NCBI GenBank assembly: GCA_003640385.1
Contig: RCAB01000478.1
Coordinates: 1-46,620 of the forward strand
Reading direction: 5' to 3'
From: Setaria digitata
Taxonomy: Eukaryota > Nematoda > Chromadorea > Rhabditida > Setariidae
Length of the DNA stretch: 46,620 nt
Positions 37,543-41,955 of this stretch are shown here, piece after piece (position 1 is the first letter of the stretch; every line of letters starts with the position of its first letter). Position numbers and translations under genes: made by a program. Below the pieces are notes generated by a model, which was given only the letters and a program-made list of their open reading frames with translations, was not told the origin of the DNA and did no database searches.

Positions 37543-39410
37543 CCTATATATATATATATATACAATATTAGAATGACATCAGTACAGTATAGGTAATTTT
37601 AAATTCACTCACTATTGTAGTAATTAAAGTAGTTGAAATAGTGAAAATATTAAGTACAAACCGTTAACAGTAATATAACCGTATGTGGTAGATACACCGA
37701 CCGGATTCCGCGCAGTACATTTATATACACCCTGTTCCGGGCCCTCAACGGTCAGGGTTGTAATGTTGATTCCATGACGTGCCTAAAATAATTCCGTGAA
37801 GTATTCAAGCCGATTCTGCAACATGAGACGATTCTAAAATTTTTTCGCTCTTTATTTGCATCTTCACTTTCTAGACTTTCAGGCTTTATCATGAAGAGAT
37901 TCCAGTAATTGGAAATTTCAAAATTTTCATACATTTAACATTTGAAGGATAAAAAAAAAAAAGAAACAAAATAAAGAGAACAAAAAATAAAGGGAAAATT
38001 TAAAAAATTAAAAAAAAAGTATTAAATAATTAAACCTTAAATTTCCGTCGGTTTTGTTGTACCGGTCTATCATTACAGAACCATTCAAAAATTGCAGGTG
38101 GATCACTTTGTACTTCAACAACCAATGTTAGCGTATCAGTTGCTAATACACGAAATGCTTTAATTACCTAAAAAACAAAATGAAAATTAATTAGAAACAT
38201 AGCTAATGAGAGAAATTTTGAAATTATTATTTTATTTTTTTTTGCATACACAGAGACATTCTTGTTATTTCTTTTTTATTTTATTTATTCTTTTATCTTT
38301 TTTTGTTTCAAATCATCATTGAAATGAATGAGAAAAATTGTGATCATAAATATAGAAATGAAAAAAAAGGTCTAACTAATGAGCGAAATTAGAGTTGAAA
38401 TAAATAAACGGTTAATTATTTGTGAAAATAAAGTTAAAATAATGTCGTAAATTTTATTTTGGAAATTTTAGAAGGTTTAAGCTTATCTATGTGAAATCAT
38501 CCCTATGGCTCATTTTTGTTTCCTTTTAATATTCGATAAAATTAATGCCAAAAAATCTTTATAAATTTGAAACAATATTCACTTCACTAAAATGAAATTA
38601 AAATTTGAAGAATTTTCAATTAAAATATTTTTTAAAATAAACTATTATATTTCCCATATATTCATACCTGCATAAATTTTGGTGGCTCCGGCACGACATA
38701 TGATTTAATTTCGGATGACCAATGTTCCTCCGCGAAATCTTTAGTGGATCTACCAGAGCTCTCCAAAATATGTGTCTCTTCAATAGTTCCTGCATTTTTA
38801 CGATAAACTTTTTCACGATCTAAAACAAAAATTAAATTTTAATAAAATTAAATGATTTATTTTATATTTTATACACTCAACAAATTCTCCTTTTTATGTT
38901 TTCCTTTCGACTTTTTTTTCCGAGTTTTATCCCCTTTTCAATCTCCTTTCCTTTTTTTTTCTCGAACCTAATCTTTTGAATTGTTCAAAAATCACTTCAT
39001 TTTTTTATCATTTAGTTATTTCGTTTAAAAAAAAAAAAAAAAAAAACTGAAAGAGTTCGAGATTTAGTATCTGTGATAAGGATAAAGCTGAAGAGACCTG
39101 CAAATTAAACTATAAAGTGTAAACAATACATTTAAGTAGAAATTTTTTAAATTTTAAAATAAAAAAATATCATCCATATATTTGAACACAATCATTAATT
39201 CCATTTTCATTGATTTTTTTTTTTTTTTTGAGAATATTTAATTTTTTTTCTTCAATAAGAATGGCGAAAATGAGAAATTAAATTGTTATTGAGCTTACTT
39301 GTTGAATACGATGTGACACCATCTTTATCATCTTTATCAGTTGTCACTATTGGTCCATTTTGATAAATTGTTTTAGCGTTCGTCGAATTTTCTTCCTCTC
39401 TTACTTCCAT
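1..39410 (-). CDS. ttn-1: Titin-like giant muscle Ig protein, multi-exon gene, 3' end off window
   Basis: Gene-level entry for exons 2 to 42; the exact exon pieces are listed separately. Joining 41 exons by GT-AG splice sites gives one uninterrupted frame of about 6,408 codons from the ATG at 39408-39410 to base 1. It contains 19 I-set Ig domains, identified by the B-strand Cys, the core Trp, the D-x-G-x-Y or E-x-G-x-Y motif, and N-x-x-G after the F strand. Between them lie long non-Ig segments: a 5.6-kb disordered exon and a 3.75-kb repeat exon. No signal peptide or membrane segment is seen, so the protein is cytosolic, as expected for a sarcomere scaffold. Secreted Ig giants (hemicentin, perlecan) are excluded by this. 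UNC-89 is excluded by the absence of an SH3-DH-PH head, and twitchin by the missing Ig/Fn3 periodicity. Assignment to ttn-1 is by elimination and architecture, not alignment. Introns over 300 bp not described separately (for example 465-1002, 2161-2684, 15316-15728, 28660-29067, 38168-38667) show only AT-rich sequence. Confidence 0.8.
1003..2160 (-). CDS. Exon 41, Ig18 end, 300-residue charged/beta region, start of Ig19
   Basis: Acceptor TTTTTTCAG at 2161 and donor AACAG|GTCAGT at 1002; 1,158 nt, phase 2 to 2. The first 45 residues finish Ig18 (YEDGIIILKTTKQKKEGLYI, then CEATNGVGSAQTQ). Next come about 280 residues without Ig marks, rich in Glu, Arg and Lys: beta blocks such as EAITINITNYKLSVHIKPEM, then the acidic helix EEELLKIIIEEE, then a Trp-containing segment. 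These blocks resemble the non-Ig repeats of exons 21-27. The last 45 residues start Ig19 (APHFIHSFDLFEEGFSVGLR, with B-strand Cys and the F-P-S-P motif). In Ig19 the core Trp position reads Ile-Arg-Ile (CIRILHNGCPI), which is unusual. Confidence 0.9.
2685..2895 (-). CDS. Exon 40, linker and Ig18 first half
   Basis: Acceptor AATTGCAG at 2896 and donor AG|GTGAAA at 2684; 211 nt, phase 1 in and phase 2 out. A Ser-rich linker is followed by TPQFMLSLTDVTIMESDELQ, the B strand LKCIVTG and the core Trp IRWTFNGEEI. A second acceptor 12 bases upstream (CTAACAG) is also in frame and would add four residues. Confidence 0.88.
3280..3419 (-). CDS. Exon 39, Ig17 second half
   Basis: Acceptor TTTTTCAG at 3420 and donor GAAG|GTGATG at 3279; 140 nt, phase 2 in and phase 1 out. 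It contains CDDGIFILRILNVSEIDNAI and the F strand FGCTATNLFGIAESASK. It is the third copy of the 140-nt second-half exon type. Confidence 0.88.
3536..3658 (-). CDS. Exon 38, Ig17 middle part
   Basis: Acceptor TTGCACAG at 3659 and donor GA|GTATGA at 3535; 123 nt, phase 2 to 2. MDLMKYKFQKGENVQLKCVV carries the A' and B strands and MQWKRNNTVI the core Trp. It splits after N-N-E, at the same point as the other split Igs. Confidence 0.85.
3888..3966 (-). CDS. Exon 37, linker and start of Ig17
   Basis: Acceptor CATTGCAG at 3967 and donor GAAAT|GTATGT at 3887; 79 nt, phase 1 in and phase 2 out. It encodes a Ser/Gly-rich linker and the A strand of Ig17 (APIIQLPLRSE). A second, stronger-looking donor (AAA|GTAAGT at 3877) lies 10 bases further on but would shift the frame and give an early stop in exon 38. 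Confidence 0.75.
4312..4451 (-). CDS. Exon 36, Ig16 second half
   Basis: Acceptor AATTGCAG at 4452 and donor GTATTG at 4311; 140 nt, phase 2 in and phase 1 out. It contains AEDGIYILKINRVDRTWEGS and the F strand LVCEARNVVGTARTS. Length and phases are identical to exons 29 and 39, the homologous halves of Ig11 and Ig17. Confidence 0.9.
4706..4757. repeat. Near-perfect 25-bp inverted repeat next to a donor site
   Basis: The arms 4706-4730 and 4733-4757 are complementary at 24 of 25 positions, with a 2-base loop. On the minus strand the stem begins about six bases inside intron 35, right after the GTAAGTG donor. Confidence 0.9.
4764..4944 (-). CDS. Exon 35, Ig16 first half
   Basis: Acceptor TTTCTCAG at 4945 and donor GA|GTAAGT at 4763; 181 nt, phase 1 in and phase 2 out. 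Linker, then APHFAECLKETYEIEDAS, the B strand LFKCIIYG and the core Trp in VQWYCNDQAI. It splits after S-N-E, as in Ig11. A 52-bp hairpin lies 6 bases past the donor. Confidence 0.9.
4945..5834 (-). other. Intron between exons 34 and 35
   Basis: It is AT-rich and includes a poly-A run at 5341-5361. No open frame with Ig or repeat character was found. Confidence 0.7.
5835..5955 (-). CDS. Exon 34, tail of the 79-residue repeat region
   Basis: Acceptor TTTTTTGAG at 5956 and donor GTTCGT at 5834; 121 nt, phase 0 in and phase 1 out, only 52 nt after exon 33. METLWSRAEFSLETHQHLGL contains the L-W-S motif of the repeat and completes the last partial unit. The remainder (STQVSERTFMLRESIHNE) is a linker to Ig16. 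Confidence 0.8.
6008..9759 (-). CDS. Exon 33, tandem array of about eleven 79-residue repeats
   Basis: Acceptor GATTTACAG at 9760 and donor GATATT|GTAAAA at 6007; 3,752 nt, 1,251 codons, phase 1 in and phase 0 out. The first 290 residues are diverged. From 8872 downwards tandem units start at 8872, 8644, 8413, 8182, 7945, 7708, 7471, 7234, 6988, 6751 and 6526. Six of the eleven are exactly 237 nt (79 residues); the others are 75 to 82 residues. Each unit begins I-x-R-K-[DE], then [LF]-K-A-S, then F-x-[IV]-Q-x-E, then V-x-[VT]-L-L-x-x-A-P-T, then R-x-F-S-D-x-V, then [LI]-W-S and a closing V-x-I. Alternating hydrophobic strands and one helix-like part suggest a small alpha/beta or beta-sandwich module. 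There are no Ig hallmarks and no domain I recognise. It probably acts as an elastic or spacer segment of the titin-like molecule. The last, diverged unit runs into exon 34. Confidence 0.93.
9968..10031. repeat. Perfect 25-bp inverted repeat (hairpin), intronic
   Basis: The arms 9968-9992 and 10007-10031 are fully complementary, with a 14-base loop. It lies in the intron between exons 32 and 33. Either strand would fold into a 64-nt hairpin. It may be a foldback element or a small-RNA precursor. Confidence 0.9.
10573..10845 (-). CDS. Exon 32, Ig15 in one exon
   Basis: Acceptor ATGTTGTAG at 10846 and donor GTAAGC at 10572; 273 nt, phase 1 to 1. It contains LVPVGSAATIHCET (B strand), LDWRKNLQPI (core Trp), FEHSLTIYSVRKNDEGEYGV (E/F strands) and a G strand ending in KITVV. 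It is the closest relative of Ig12 to Ig14, with Val in place of the F-strand Cys. It is isolated between a 4.1-kb and a 0.8-kb intron. Confidence 0.9.
11521..11705 (+). other. Plus-strand coding-like island inside the 4.1-kb intron
   Basis: Against an AT-rich intron this stretch is notably GC-richer. Two overlapping plus-strand frames are open: ATG 11535 (MLLSEVRADKRSDIEENAVS and seven more residues), and ATG 11572 (MRFLLSLMATTKKITSMITD, ending before GTATGA at 11701 or at the TGA). The second has a Lys/Thr/Ser-rich composition. It could be a nested gene's first exon, a noncoding RNA or a decayed element. I do not recognise a product. Confidence 0.35.
11836..11968 (+). repeat. Two-copy degenerate direct repeat of about 67 bp
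   Basis: Copies 11836-11902 and 11903-11968 share GATTA-GAACTGA-GAAT-AAT-TTTCAGAT and AAAAAGACCAGT. Each holds a TTTCAG acceptor-like site followed by a Lys-rich reading frame, and they lie just downstream of the plus-strand coding-like island. Confidence 0.7.
14980..15315 (-). CDS. Exon 31, Ig14 in one exon
   Basis: Acceptor AATACAG at 15316 and donor ATTG|GTAGCA at 14979; 336 nt, phase 1 to 1. An acidic lead-in (GTDTEEDDYHEYLVPLGS) precedes the B-strand ATIACELE, the core Trp LIWRKNGVQI, the E strand LKHYLVIHDT and the F strand SYSICINNIEF. The motif order matches Ig12, Ig13 and Ig15 rather than the split Igs. An earlier donor (ATT|GTTAGT) would truncate the G strand and change phase, so I rejected it. 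Confidence 0.87.
15729..21302 (-). CDS. Exon 30, 1,858-residue disordered/coiled-coil/proline-rich region with Ig12 and Ig13
   Basis: Acceptor TTTTTTTAG at 21303 and donor GAAG|GTAAGC at 15728; 5,574 nt, phase 1 to 1, uninterrupted. It starts TEADILKKQQQAISEN. At 20625-20830 a segment with ICQIWEEILL and VRLEIATRS resembles the exon 33 repeat. A long acidic, Ser/Asn-rich, probably disordered part follows. Helical, likely coiled-coil stretches lie at 19270-19420 (ALQIERAIYDISEQIERQQ) and 18860-18980 (LESMLEEVEKEEKSILEGVE). Two SH3-ligand-like proline motifs, PVPPPRR (18216-18233) and PSPVPPPRPKK (18147-18178), fit the P-x-x-P-x-R class. The last 200 residues are Ig12 (VPSYVVKQGSTATITCEF, IDWYKGK) and Ig13 (FVMEGQPSIISCQVN, IEWCKDN). 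Both lack the F-strand Cys. It is probably a spring or hub segment; the SH3 partner is not known. Confidence 0.93.
21303..22575 (-). other. 1.27-kb intron with a duplicated block around an n
   Basis: About 196 bp at 21397-21592 recurs at 21594-21789 with only a few differences, and the single n at 21593 sits exactly between the copies. This looks like two contig ends of the same locus placed side by side. The rest is AT-rich with the palindrome at 22103. Confidence 0.8.
22103..22128. repeat. 26-bp perfect palindrome
   Basis: CTAAATCATTCTC followed by its exact reverse complement, centred on CTCGAG. It lies in the 1.27-kb intron between exons 29 and 30. It has no loop, so it may be a protein-binding dyad or a foldback remnant. 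Confidence 0.85.
22576..22715 (-). CDS. Exon 29, Ig11 second half
   Basis: Acceptor ACTTTAAG at 22716 and donor A|GTTAGT at 22575; 140 nt, phase 2 in and phase 1 out. It contains YEDGVCILKIRELAIEDEGE and the F strand YTCEATNDAGRAITK. This is a canonical two-Cys I-set Ig. Confidence 0.88.
23130..23286 (-). CDS. Exon 28, Ig11 first half
   Basis: Acceptor TTTCAAAG at 23287 and donor GA|GTAAGT at 23129; 157 nt, phase 1 in and phase 2 out. APKFIKTLENTTAIVGQFQQ leads to the B-strand FKCIVIG, and the core Trp is in IRWYVDGDMI. The intron cuts the domain after D-S-E, the same position as in Ig16 to Ig19. Confidence 0.9.
23587..23710 (-). CDS. Exon 27, end of degenerate repeat region
   Basis: Acceptor CATTTAG at 23711 and donor GTACAA at 23586; 124 nt, phase 0 in and phase 1 out. 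TVELIASVSLPPNATGITSG is followed by a Ser-rich tail (SSASWSESSSA) that links to Ig11. Confidence 0.75.
24032..24196 (-). CDS. Exon 26, degenerate repeat region, part 6
   Basis: Acceptor ATTCTAG at 24197 and donor CAG|GTAAGA at 24031; 55 codons, phase 0 to 0. It contains LLLSFVENETFYNLSKVLNF, the core ESIWSYEKKYEKAEE and the beta block NVVAVFVEVDA. The Trp and following helix/beta order match the L-W-S ... V-x-I part of the 79-residue repeat. Confidence 0.8.
24393..24533 (-). CDS. Exon 25, degenerate repeat region, part 5
   Basis: Acceptor AATTTTAG at 24534 and donor CAG|GTAAGA at 24392; 47 codons, phase 0 to 0. ITSVFVTFTKKGDVAHQALV is followed by FVEDEATLNVAMLTAPG. The last block parallels the E-x-x-x-V-x-x-L-L-x-x-A-P element of the exon 33 repeat. 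Confidence 0.8.
24730..24888 (-). CDS. Exon 24, degenerate repeat region, part 4
   Basis: The acceptor is a long T run followed by AAAG at 24889; donor GTAAAG at 24729; 53 codons, phase 0 to 0. It reads SDIAVTYANVKVDKPEEISE (beta block and charged turn), then an Ala-rich helix ending in AAAASKLK. Confidence 0.75.
25305..25610 (-). CDS. Exon 23, degenerate repeat region, part 3
   Basis: Acceptor AATGCAG at 25611 and donor AAG|GTTTCAG at 25304; 102 codons, phase 0 to 0. Blocks: AYAEANVDARHPDATFDHFI, a VVRNSATINCSI strand pair, and the helix LESLSQKFSEAITWSLKK. The F-S-x-A-[IV]-x-x-x-x-W pattern at the end recalls the F-S-D-x-V...L-W-S core of the exon 33 repeat. Confidence 0.85.
25861..25959 (-). 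CDS. Exon 22, degenerate repeat region, part 2
   Basis: Acceptor CTGCTATAG at 25960 and donor AAG|GTTTCA at 25860; 33 codons, phase 0 to 0. It reads ANITMEKVQAVSTIDLKKVE, then a helix-like stretch MINELISAVMATK. The repeat family shows the same beta block, Lys-x-x-x, helix order. Confidence 0.7.
26387..26919 (-). CDS. Exon 21, degenerate beta-repeat region, part 1
   Basis: Acceptor ATTTCTAG at 26920 and donor AAG|GTTACT at 26386; 533 nt, phase 1 in and phase 0 out. No Ig hallmark is present. The sequence alternates polar and hydrophobic residues and shows several loosely similar blocks: TETEAEVSSNVNVTHAEESY, then TETYVTLNVNVERTPVTFNH, then SVVNATATIVFEKPSQRALH. These resemble the short beta blocks of the repeat in exon 33 (a run of alternating Val/Ile, then a charged turn). 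Function is not recognised; it is likely an extensible or binding segment. Confidence 0.85.
27120..27271 (-). CDS. Exon 20, Ig10 second half
   Basis: Acceptor CTTTCAG at 27272 and donor GTACTT at 27119; 152 nt, phase 2 in and phase 1 out. It carries the E strand ATLTIKKVDKKQEG and the F/G strands TYYCHAENDYGKAVLPCNLR, closing Ig10. Confidence 0.9.
27598..27726 (-). CDS. Exon 19, Ig10 first half
   Basis: Acceptor AATTTTAG at 27727 and donor GTGAGA at 27597; 129 nt, phase 2 to 2. It contains strands A' to C: FETNIECYTVDIGDTVVLRT, the P-x-P-T motif and the core Trp in VEWYFGEQKL. The B-strand Cys is replaced by Leu. Confidence 0.88.
27864..28035 (-). CDS. Exon 18, helical linker and start of Ig10
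   Basis: Acceptor AATTATAG at 28036 and donor GTATAC at 27863; 172 nt, phase 1 in and phase 2 out. A nearer-looking acceptor (CATACAG at 28067) would break frame with exon 17, so I chose the internal one, which is in phase. The sequence is an Ala/Val/Ile-rich amphipathic helix (KLLVKVAEIVASKLVAKVII), a Glu-rich stretch and QPLPPR, the start of Ig10. Confidence 0.7.
28112..28208 (-). CDS. Exon 17, linker between Ig9 and Ig10
   Basis: Acceptor TTATTTAG at 28209 and donor GTTTGC at 28111; 97 nt, phase 0 in and phase 1 out. It encodes RYTDTTVKVLVEPEVTGSQE then EVYSHTAEIRKAE-type sequence. It is beta-prone and without a known domain. It may be part of the degenerate beta repeats found further downstream. 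Confidence 0.7.
28499..28659 (-). CDS. Exon 16, Ig9 end plus acidic linker
   Basis: Acceptor CTATTTTAG at 28660 and donor AAG|GTATAAA at 28498; 161 nt, phase 1 in and phase 0 out. It opens with TYICHAENTSGSSEVSIFVQ (F and G strands with Cys) and then a Glu/Ser-rich linker ending in DYVKK. Confidence 0.88.
29068..29305 (-). CDS. Exon 15, Ig9 first part
   Basis: Acceptor AATTTAG at 29306 and donor G|GTGCGC at 29067; 238 nt, phase 0 in and phase 1 out. It carries KPRFSAITSKQYEHETVVSC (A to B strands), the core Trp in VSWYKDGQRL and the E strand up to KWDEG. The donor is a weak GT but is the only one that joins the next Ig half in frame. Confidence 0.85.
29640..29674 (-). CDS. Exon 14, 35-nt microexon
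   Basis: Acceptor CATTTCAG at 29675 and donor GTTAAA at 29639; only 35 nt, phase 1 in and phase 0 out. It encodes GKQTIQTTTTET, a Thr-rich linker between Ig8 and Ig9. The phase bookkeeping requires it: exon 13 leaves in phase 1 and exon 15 enters in phase 0. Confidence 0.7.
29755..29932. repeat. AT-rich microsatellite block
   Basis: Alternating TA runs and repeated TTTATTATAATTTATTA units in the intron between exons 13 and 14. Similar (TA)n tracts occur at 28228-28250, 37508-37561 and 45972-45988. Confidence 0.85.
30114..30356 (-). CDS. Exon 13, body of Ig8
   Basis: Acceptor TATGCATAG at 30357 and donor GTAATT at 30113; 243 nt, phase 1 to 1. It contains the B-strand LHLYCHIDG, the core Trp in VFWTKDEIPI, DAGLYQLIARNIHG at the F/G turn and the G strand AYINVE. 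It is a complete I-set body; the F-strand Cys is Leu. Confidence 0.9.
30611..30712 (-). CDS. Exon 12, linker and start of Ig8
   Basis: Acceptor TTTTTCAG at 30713 and donor GTATGT at 30610; 102 nt, phase 1 to 1. It is a Glu-rich linker followed by PPRIISPLQPSVFRV, the A/A' strands of Ig8, which continues in exon 13. Confidence 0.85.
31309..33678 (-). CDS. Exon 11, five Ig domains (Ig3-Ig7)
   Basis: Acceptor TTTTTTTAG at 33679 and donor GTTAGTG at 31308; 2,370 nt, 790 codons, phase 1 to 1. After a Gln/Glu-rich leader the domains are: Ig3 (starts APIFTDKLPINV, Trp in VQWNVNGFEL), a Ser/Thr-rich spacer of about 200 residues, Ig4 (HPSILKQPEPEI, FKWYQNNFEV), Ig5 (APRIIKRFAPII, FRWMLNNFEV), Ig6 (VPVFITPLPGEK, FRWFADGSLL) and Ig7 (FIWTLKGRDIRT, LARNKYGNAISKA). 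Most lack the B- and F-strand Cys, having Leu/Ala instead, as in disulfide-free intracellular Igs. The N-x-F-E-[LV] motif after the core Trp recurs in Ig3, Ig4 and Ig5, showing recent domain duplication. The intron just upstream holds a long poly-A/poly-T run with one n. Confidence 0.92.
33679..35019 (-). other. 1.34-kb intron with poly-A tract and n
   Basis: Bases 33690-33769 are nearly pure A with an n at 33748, followed by AT-rich sequence. A GC-richer patch at 34410-34530 has acceptor- and donor-like signals on the minus strand, but its phase does not fit between exons 10 and 11. Confidence 0.7.
35020..35187 (-). CDS. Exon 10, Arg/Ser-rich linker
   Basis: Acceptor TTTATAG at 35188 and donor GTTCG at 35019; 168 nt, phase 1 to 1. 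It is basic and Ser-rich (RGRASSVSRVID, then a Tyr/Ser-rich stretch, then KKTKEIIRKRTD). RxxS-type motifs could be kinase sites; this is inferred only. It is an unstructured spacer before the five-Ig exon. Confidence 0.75.
35449..35532 (-). CDS. Exon 9, His-rich linker
   Basis: Acceptor TTTGTAG at 35533 and donor GTAAAA at 35448; 84 nt, phase 1 to 1 and therefore skippable in frame. It encodes EVMHHQRQLPPMPNDHLLHH and a few more polar residues. It is low complexity, His/Pro-rich and without a fold. Confidence 0.65.
35738..35919 (-). CDS. Exon 8, Ig2 remainder
   Basis: Acceptor CTTTCAG at 35920 and donor GTAAC at 35737; 182 nt, phase 2 in and phase 1 out. It holds the core Trp (FTWYVNGVQF) and the F strand GEYKVIAENRAG. 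The F-strand Cys is absent (Val), so this Ig has no canonical disulfide. The domain ends in YIDIKK before the exon 9 linker. Confidence 0.85.
36678..36789 (-). CDS. Exon 7, Ig2 first part
   Basis: Acceptor TTTTCAG at 36790 and donor GTAAAA at 36677; 112 nt, phase 1 in and phase 2 out. It starts Ig2 with VDVPPKFIQQIPNLTLRPGS (A and A' strands) and runs into the B strand. Confidence 0.85.
37125..37211 (-). CDS. Exon 6, linker between Ig1 and Ig2
   Basis: Acceptor TTTTCAG at 37212 and donor GTAAAT at 37124; 87 nt, phase 1 to 1, so skipping it would keep frame. It begins APPSYKTWLEQAHEVSEETN, predicted helical and acidic. Such linkers in titins can bind partners or simply space Ig domains. Confidence 0.75.
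37662..37782 (-). CDS. Exon 5, Ig1 second half
   Basis: Acceptor TTTTAG at 37783 and donor GTTTGT at 37661; 121 nt, phase 0 in and phase 1 out. It carries strands E to G of Ig1 with the hallmark GVYKCTARNPVGVSTTYGYI (Tyr corner, F-strand Cys, Asn-x-x-Gly). Confidence 0.85.
38036..38167 (-). CDS. Exon 4, Ig1 first half
   Basis: Acceptor TTTTTTAG at 38168 and donor AAG|GTTTAA at 38035; 44 codons, phase 0 to 0. It encodes strands A' to D of Ig1, including the core Trp in FEWFCNDRPV. The usual B-strand Cys is replaced by Val (LVVEV), which is common among intracellular Ig domains that do not need a disulfide. Confidence 0.85.
38668..38819 (-). CDS. Exon 3, N-terminal linker leading into Ig1
   Basis: Acceptor GTTTTAG at 38820 and donor GTATG at 38667; 152 nt, phase 1 in and phase 0 out. 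It is polar and Ser/Glu-rich, then ends in VPEPPKFMQ. A Pro-Pro-x-Phe pattern of this kind is the usual A-strand start of an I-set Ig domain, so Ig1 begins here and continues in exons 4 and 5. Confidence 0.8.
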
Positions 39411-39411
39411 T
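39299..39411 (-). CDS. Exon 2, N-terminal linker with candidate start codon
   Basis: Acceptor ACTTGTAG at 39412 and donor GTAAG at 39298. After one leading A the exon carries ATG and 37 codons (MEVREEENSTNAKTIYQNGP onward), acidic and polar, with phase 1 exit. The ATG lies one base after the acceptor, so it can serve as start after SL trans-splicing or be internal when exon 1a or 1b is used. No fold is recognised; it is likely a flexible N-terminal tail before the first Ig domain. Confidence 0.65.
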
Positions 39412-39710
39412 CTACAAGTAAGTTCTATCATTTGTTTTTAATAAATGATTAATATCACATAAATCAAAACGACATATGATAAATTACTGATAGCAGAAAC
39501 CAATGATATGATCACATTTCCAAGACATATCCTCTGAAATATGACATCACTGACAATTGCATTATTTGAAAAAAGCCATCCTATAGGAGGAGCTCATCGG
39601 GTAGAATCACGGAAGCTACCTAACAGAATCTGTAAATTTATCTGACAGAATTTTGCAAACTTATCGTGTCGTGTCTTGAGAAATTACTTAGGCTGAATCT
39701 AGGTTCTAAC

Positions 39711-39769
39711 CTGAATGAATCTTGAGAAGTAGAAGCTTTTCGATGATATGACTTTTCTCGCTCATCCAT
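39711..39769 (-). CDS. Exon 1b, alternative first coding exon
   Basis: ATG at 39767-39769 opens 19 codons (MDEREKSYHRKASTSQDSF) and ends in AG before a donor GTTAGA at 39710. The phase (2) is exactly what exon 2 needs, giving Arg-Met-Glu-Val at the junction. The peptide is charged and Ser/Thr-rich, like exon 2. Upstream on the minus strand is a GT/TG-rich tract (39785-39800) that could lie in a proximal promoter. Exons 1a and 1b share the same exit phase, so they look like mutually exclusive starts. Trans-splicing directly onto exon 2 remains possible. Confidence 0.5.
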
Positions 39770-40051
39770 TTTCCGCTCGAAAATACACACACATATACAC
39801 AGAGCCGATTCTACTATTTTCGATCGTCTTATCACTTCTTAACCGACTTTTTTCTCTAAATTAATCACATTTAGTTAAGCGCTAATTAATGAAATTTTAT
39901 TGCTCATTTCATACAACATAAGCGAAATATTTTATTCATTTTTACTTTTTCATTGCTTAAATTAATTAGCTGAAAAAAGCACTAGCAATAATTTCTGCCA
40001 TTTTAATATTAGAAAGAGTTGTATGTGAGAAATTGTAACGCTCAAAGTTAC

Positions 40052-40131
40052 CTTTCTGCGCTGTTTGGCGCAACAGCGCCTATGGCAAGCCAGACACCTG
40101 CGCTCTTAACAAAACTCAAAATGTTGTTCAC
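40052..40131 (-). CDS. Exon 1a, alternative upstream exon
   Basis: Acceptor TTTTTTCAG at 40132 and donor GTAAC at 40051 bound 80 nt that are strikingly GC-rich against an AT-rich background. Only one frame is open (phase 0 in, phase 2 out). It reads VNNILSFVKSAGVWLAIGAV and six more residues, ending on AG, which completes to Arg with the first base of exon 2 and continues into the exon 2 ATG codon in frame. The stretch is hydrophobic but short. It has no ATG, so a still earlier coding exon would be needed. I could not fix one: the ATG-containing candidates at 40824 and 41490 have only weak donors. Confidence 0.5.
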
Positions 40132-41955
40132 CTGAAAAAATTTAAAAGAGAACTTTGAGGCTGCAAAATTTTTTTTTTTTAAATTATAAATAGCAAAATA
40201 TGATTTTTAACCAGAACAGGACAGAACAGCATGTTGGCATAAAAACAGAAAACAGTGAATTTTTCTTGAAGTAATTAGACTCAAAAAAAGACCAAAAAAA
40301 AAAAAAAAGAAGAAAAGAATATTCTAGAAAAAATTATTGTTAAAAGAAGAAATGTTGAAAACCTAAAACTATTGCTATAAAGAAGAAAATAATAATTGGA
40401 TTTTTCATTTTAAATTTCTAGAATTGAAAAGTTTTTTTTCGTGCTAGTAATTTATCCTTTTTCCCCTCCTTTTCCGGATGAATCTTTTTTTTTTTGTGCC
40501 TACAAAATTTATCCAAATCAAAAATTTTAAATTTTGAAATAATTACAGTGAAAATATTTTATTACACAAATAATAGATCTATAAATTTGCAACAAATAAA
40601 AACCACCTGCTACTGAATAATTTTTCTAGAAGAAAATTTATTTACTAAAAATAAGCAAAAAAATAAAAATAAAATAAAAATCTTTGAACTTGTTTTACGA
40701 ACAGGTGGTTGCTGAGTGCTATGCAATCTTTTGCTTTAATCATATATGCATAAATAAAATATAATTTAAATTTATATGGAACATTTAGAAATATTAAAGC
40801 AACGGTTGCTCGCATTTGAGCAATAGAGCAAGATCGCCTCAATACATTTTTAGAATTTGTTTCATTTCAGAAAATTTGAAAAATTGGAAAAATTTAATTT
40901 TTATGCTTCATTTGTTTGCATCAAACTATTAATAGCACATATTGAAATTAGTATTATATTGTAGCAAAATTAATTTTTTGCTTAAAATTAGCCAAAAAAA
41001 AATGAAAAAAATAGTAAATGAAGAGCTGAGAAATGATAACAGAAAAAAAAAAAAAAAAAAAAAAACGGAATGAAAATTTTAGTTTCAGAATATTTATAGA
41101 AATGTTGAATTAACAAACTGTTAAGTAAGGGAACTTAGAAGAAAAGCTGAAGATGAATGAAAACTATTAATGTCACTTTCTAATTTATCTAAATTTTTGT
41201 CAAATAATGATAGCTTAAAAGAATAACAATAGTAATAATAATCTAATTCATCATGTTTTTCTCTAAATTTATCTAACTAACAACTTAAAAATTAATTCCT
41301 TACGTTTTTTTTTTTTTTTTTTTTCTTCTTTAATTTTGTTAGATTTTATAACTTTTTCGAATTCAAAGTTTGCTTTCAATTTAGAAAATAAAAAAGCTGC
41401 AATTGTGGTGCTTTTATTTCGTAGTTTAACATAACTGGAAATATCACGGTAAACACAGACAGACGATTGTTTCGCATATTTTAATCTATGCATTCTTTTT
41501 CTTTAGGAAACTGTTCATGAAATATTTTTTGTAATGTAAAGAATGAGTGATAAGGTCATGATAAATGATTGTATGGTTTTCAGAATCATGTGAAATATTG
41601 ATTTTATGAGCATCAGAATCATCAATTTTTGAAACAGAAGATGATGACTTTATACGTATCATTGATCATATCAATTTCTGATGTGAAAAATTGTGATTCT
41701 TTGATCATCAAAAACATATGCTAACTTCTGATGTAGAAATAAAATTGAGAAAATCTAGATCTAGAAAGAGAAAAGGGAAATTTTTCAAAGCCAAATCAAT
41801 AAAGATGTTAAGGATTTTAATTAATCAAAAAAAAAAAAAAAAAAAAAAAAACGAAAATGAACACTCCCTTTTCAGTGAACAAACTTGTCATTTAAAAATT
41901 ATGAAGTATTCGTTTGATATTATCAACAGTTAATTGGTCAAATAAATTTCATAAA

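Noticed and set aside
40645..40842. Minus-strand frame with MRAT, considered as first exon before exon 1a
   Set aside because: The donor after ATG CGA GCA ACC is poor (GTTGCT) and the rest of the frame is AT-derived.
41269..41493. Minus-strand frame MHRLKYAKQSSVC, considered as first exon before exon 1a
   Set aside because: The phase could fit, but the donor GTTTAC is weak and no other evidence supports it.
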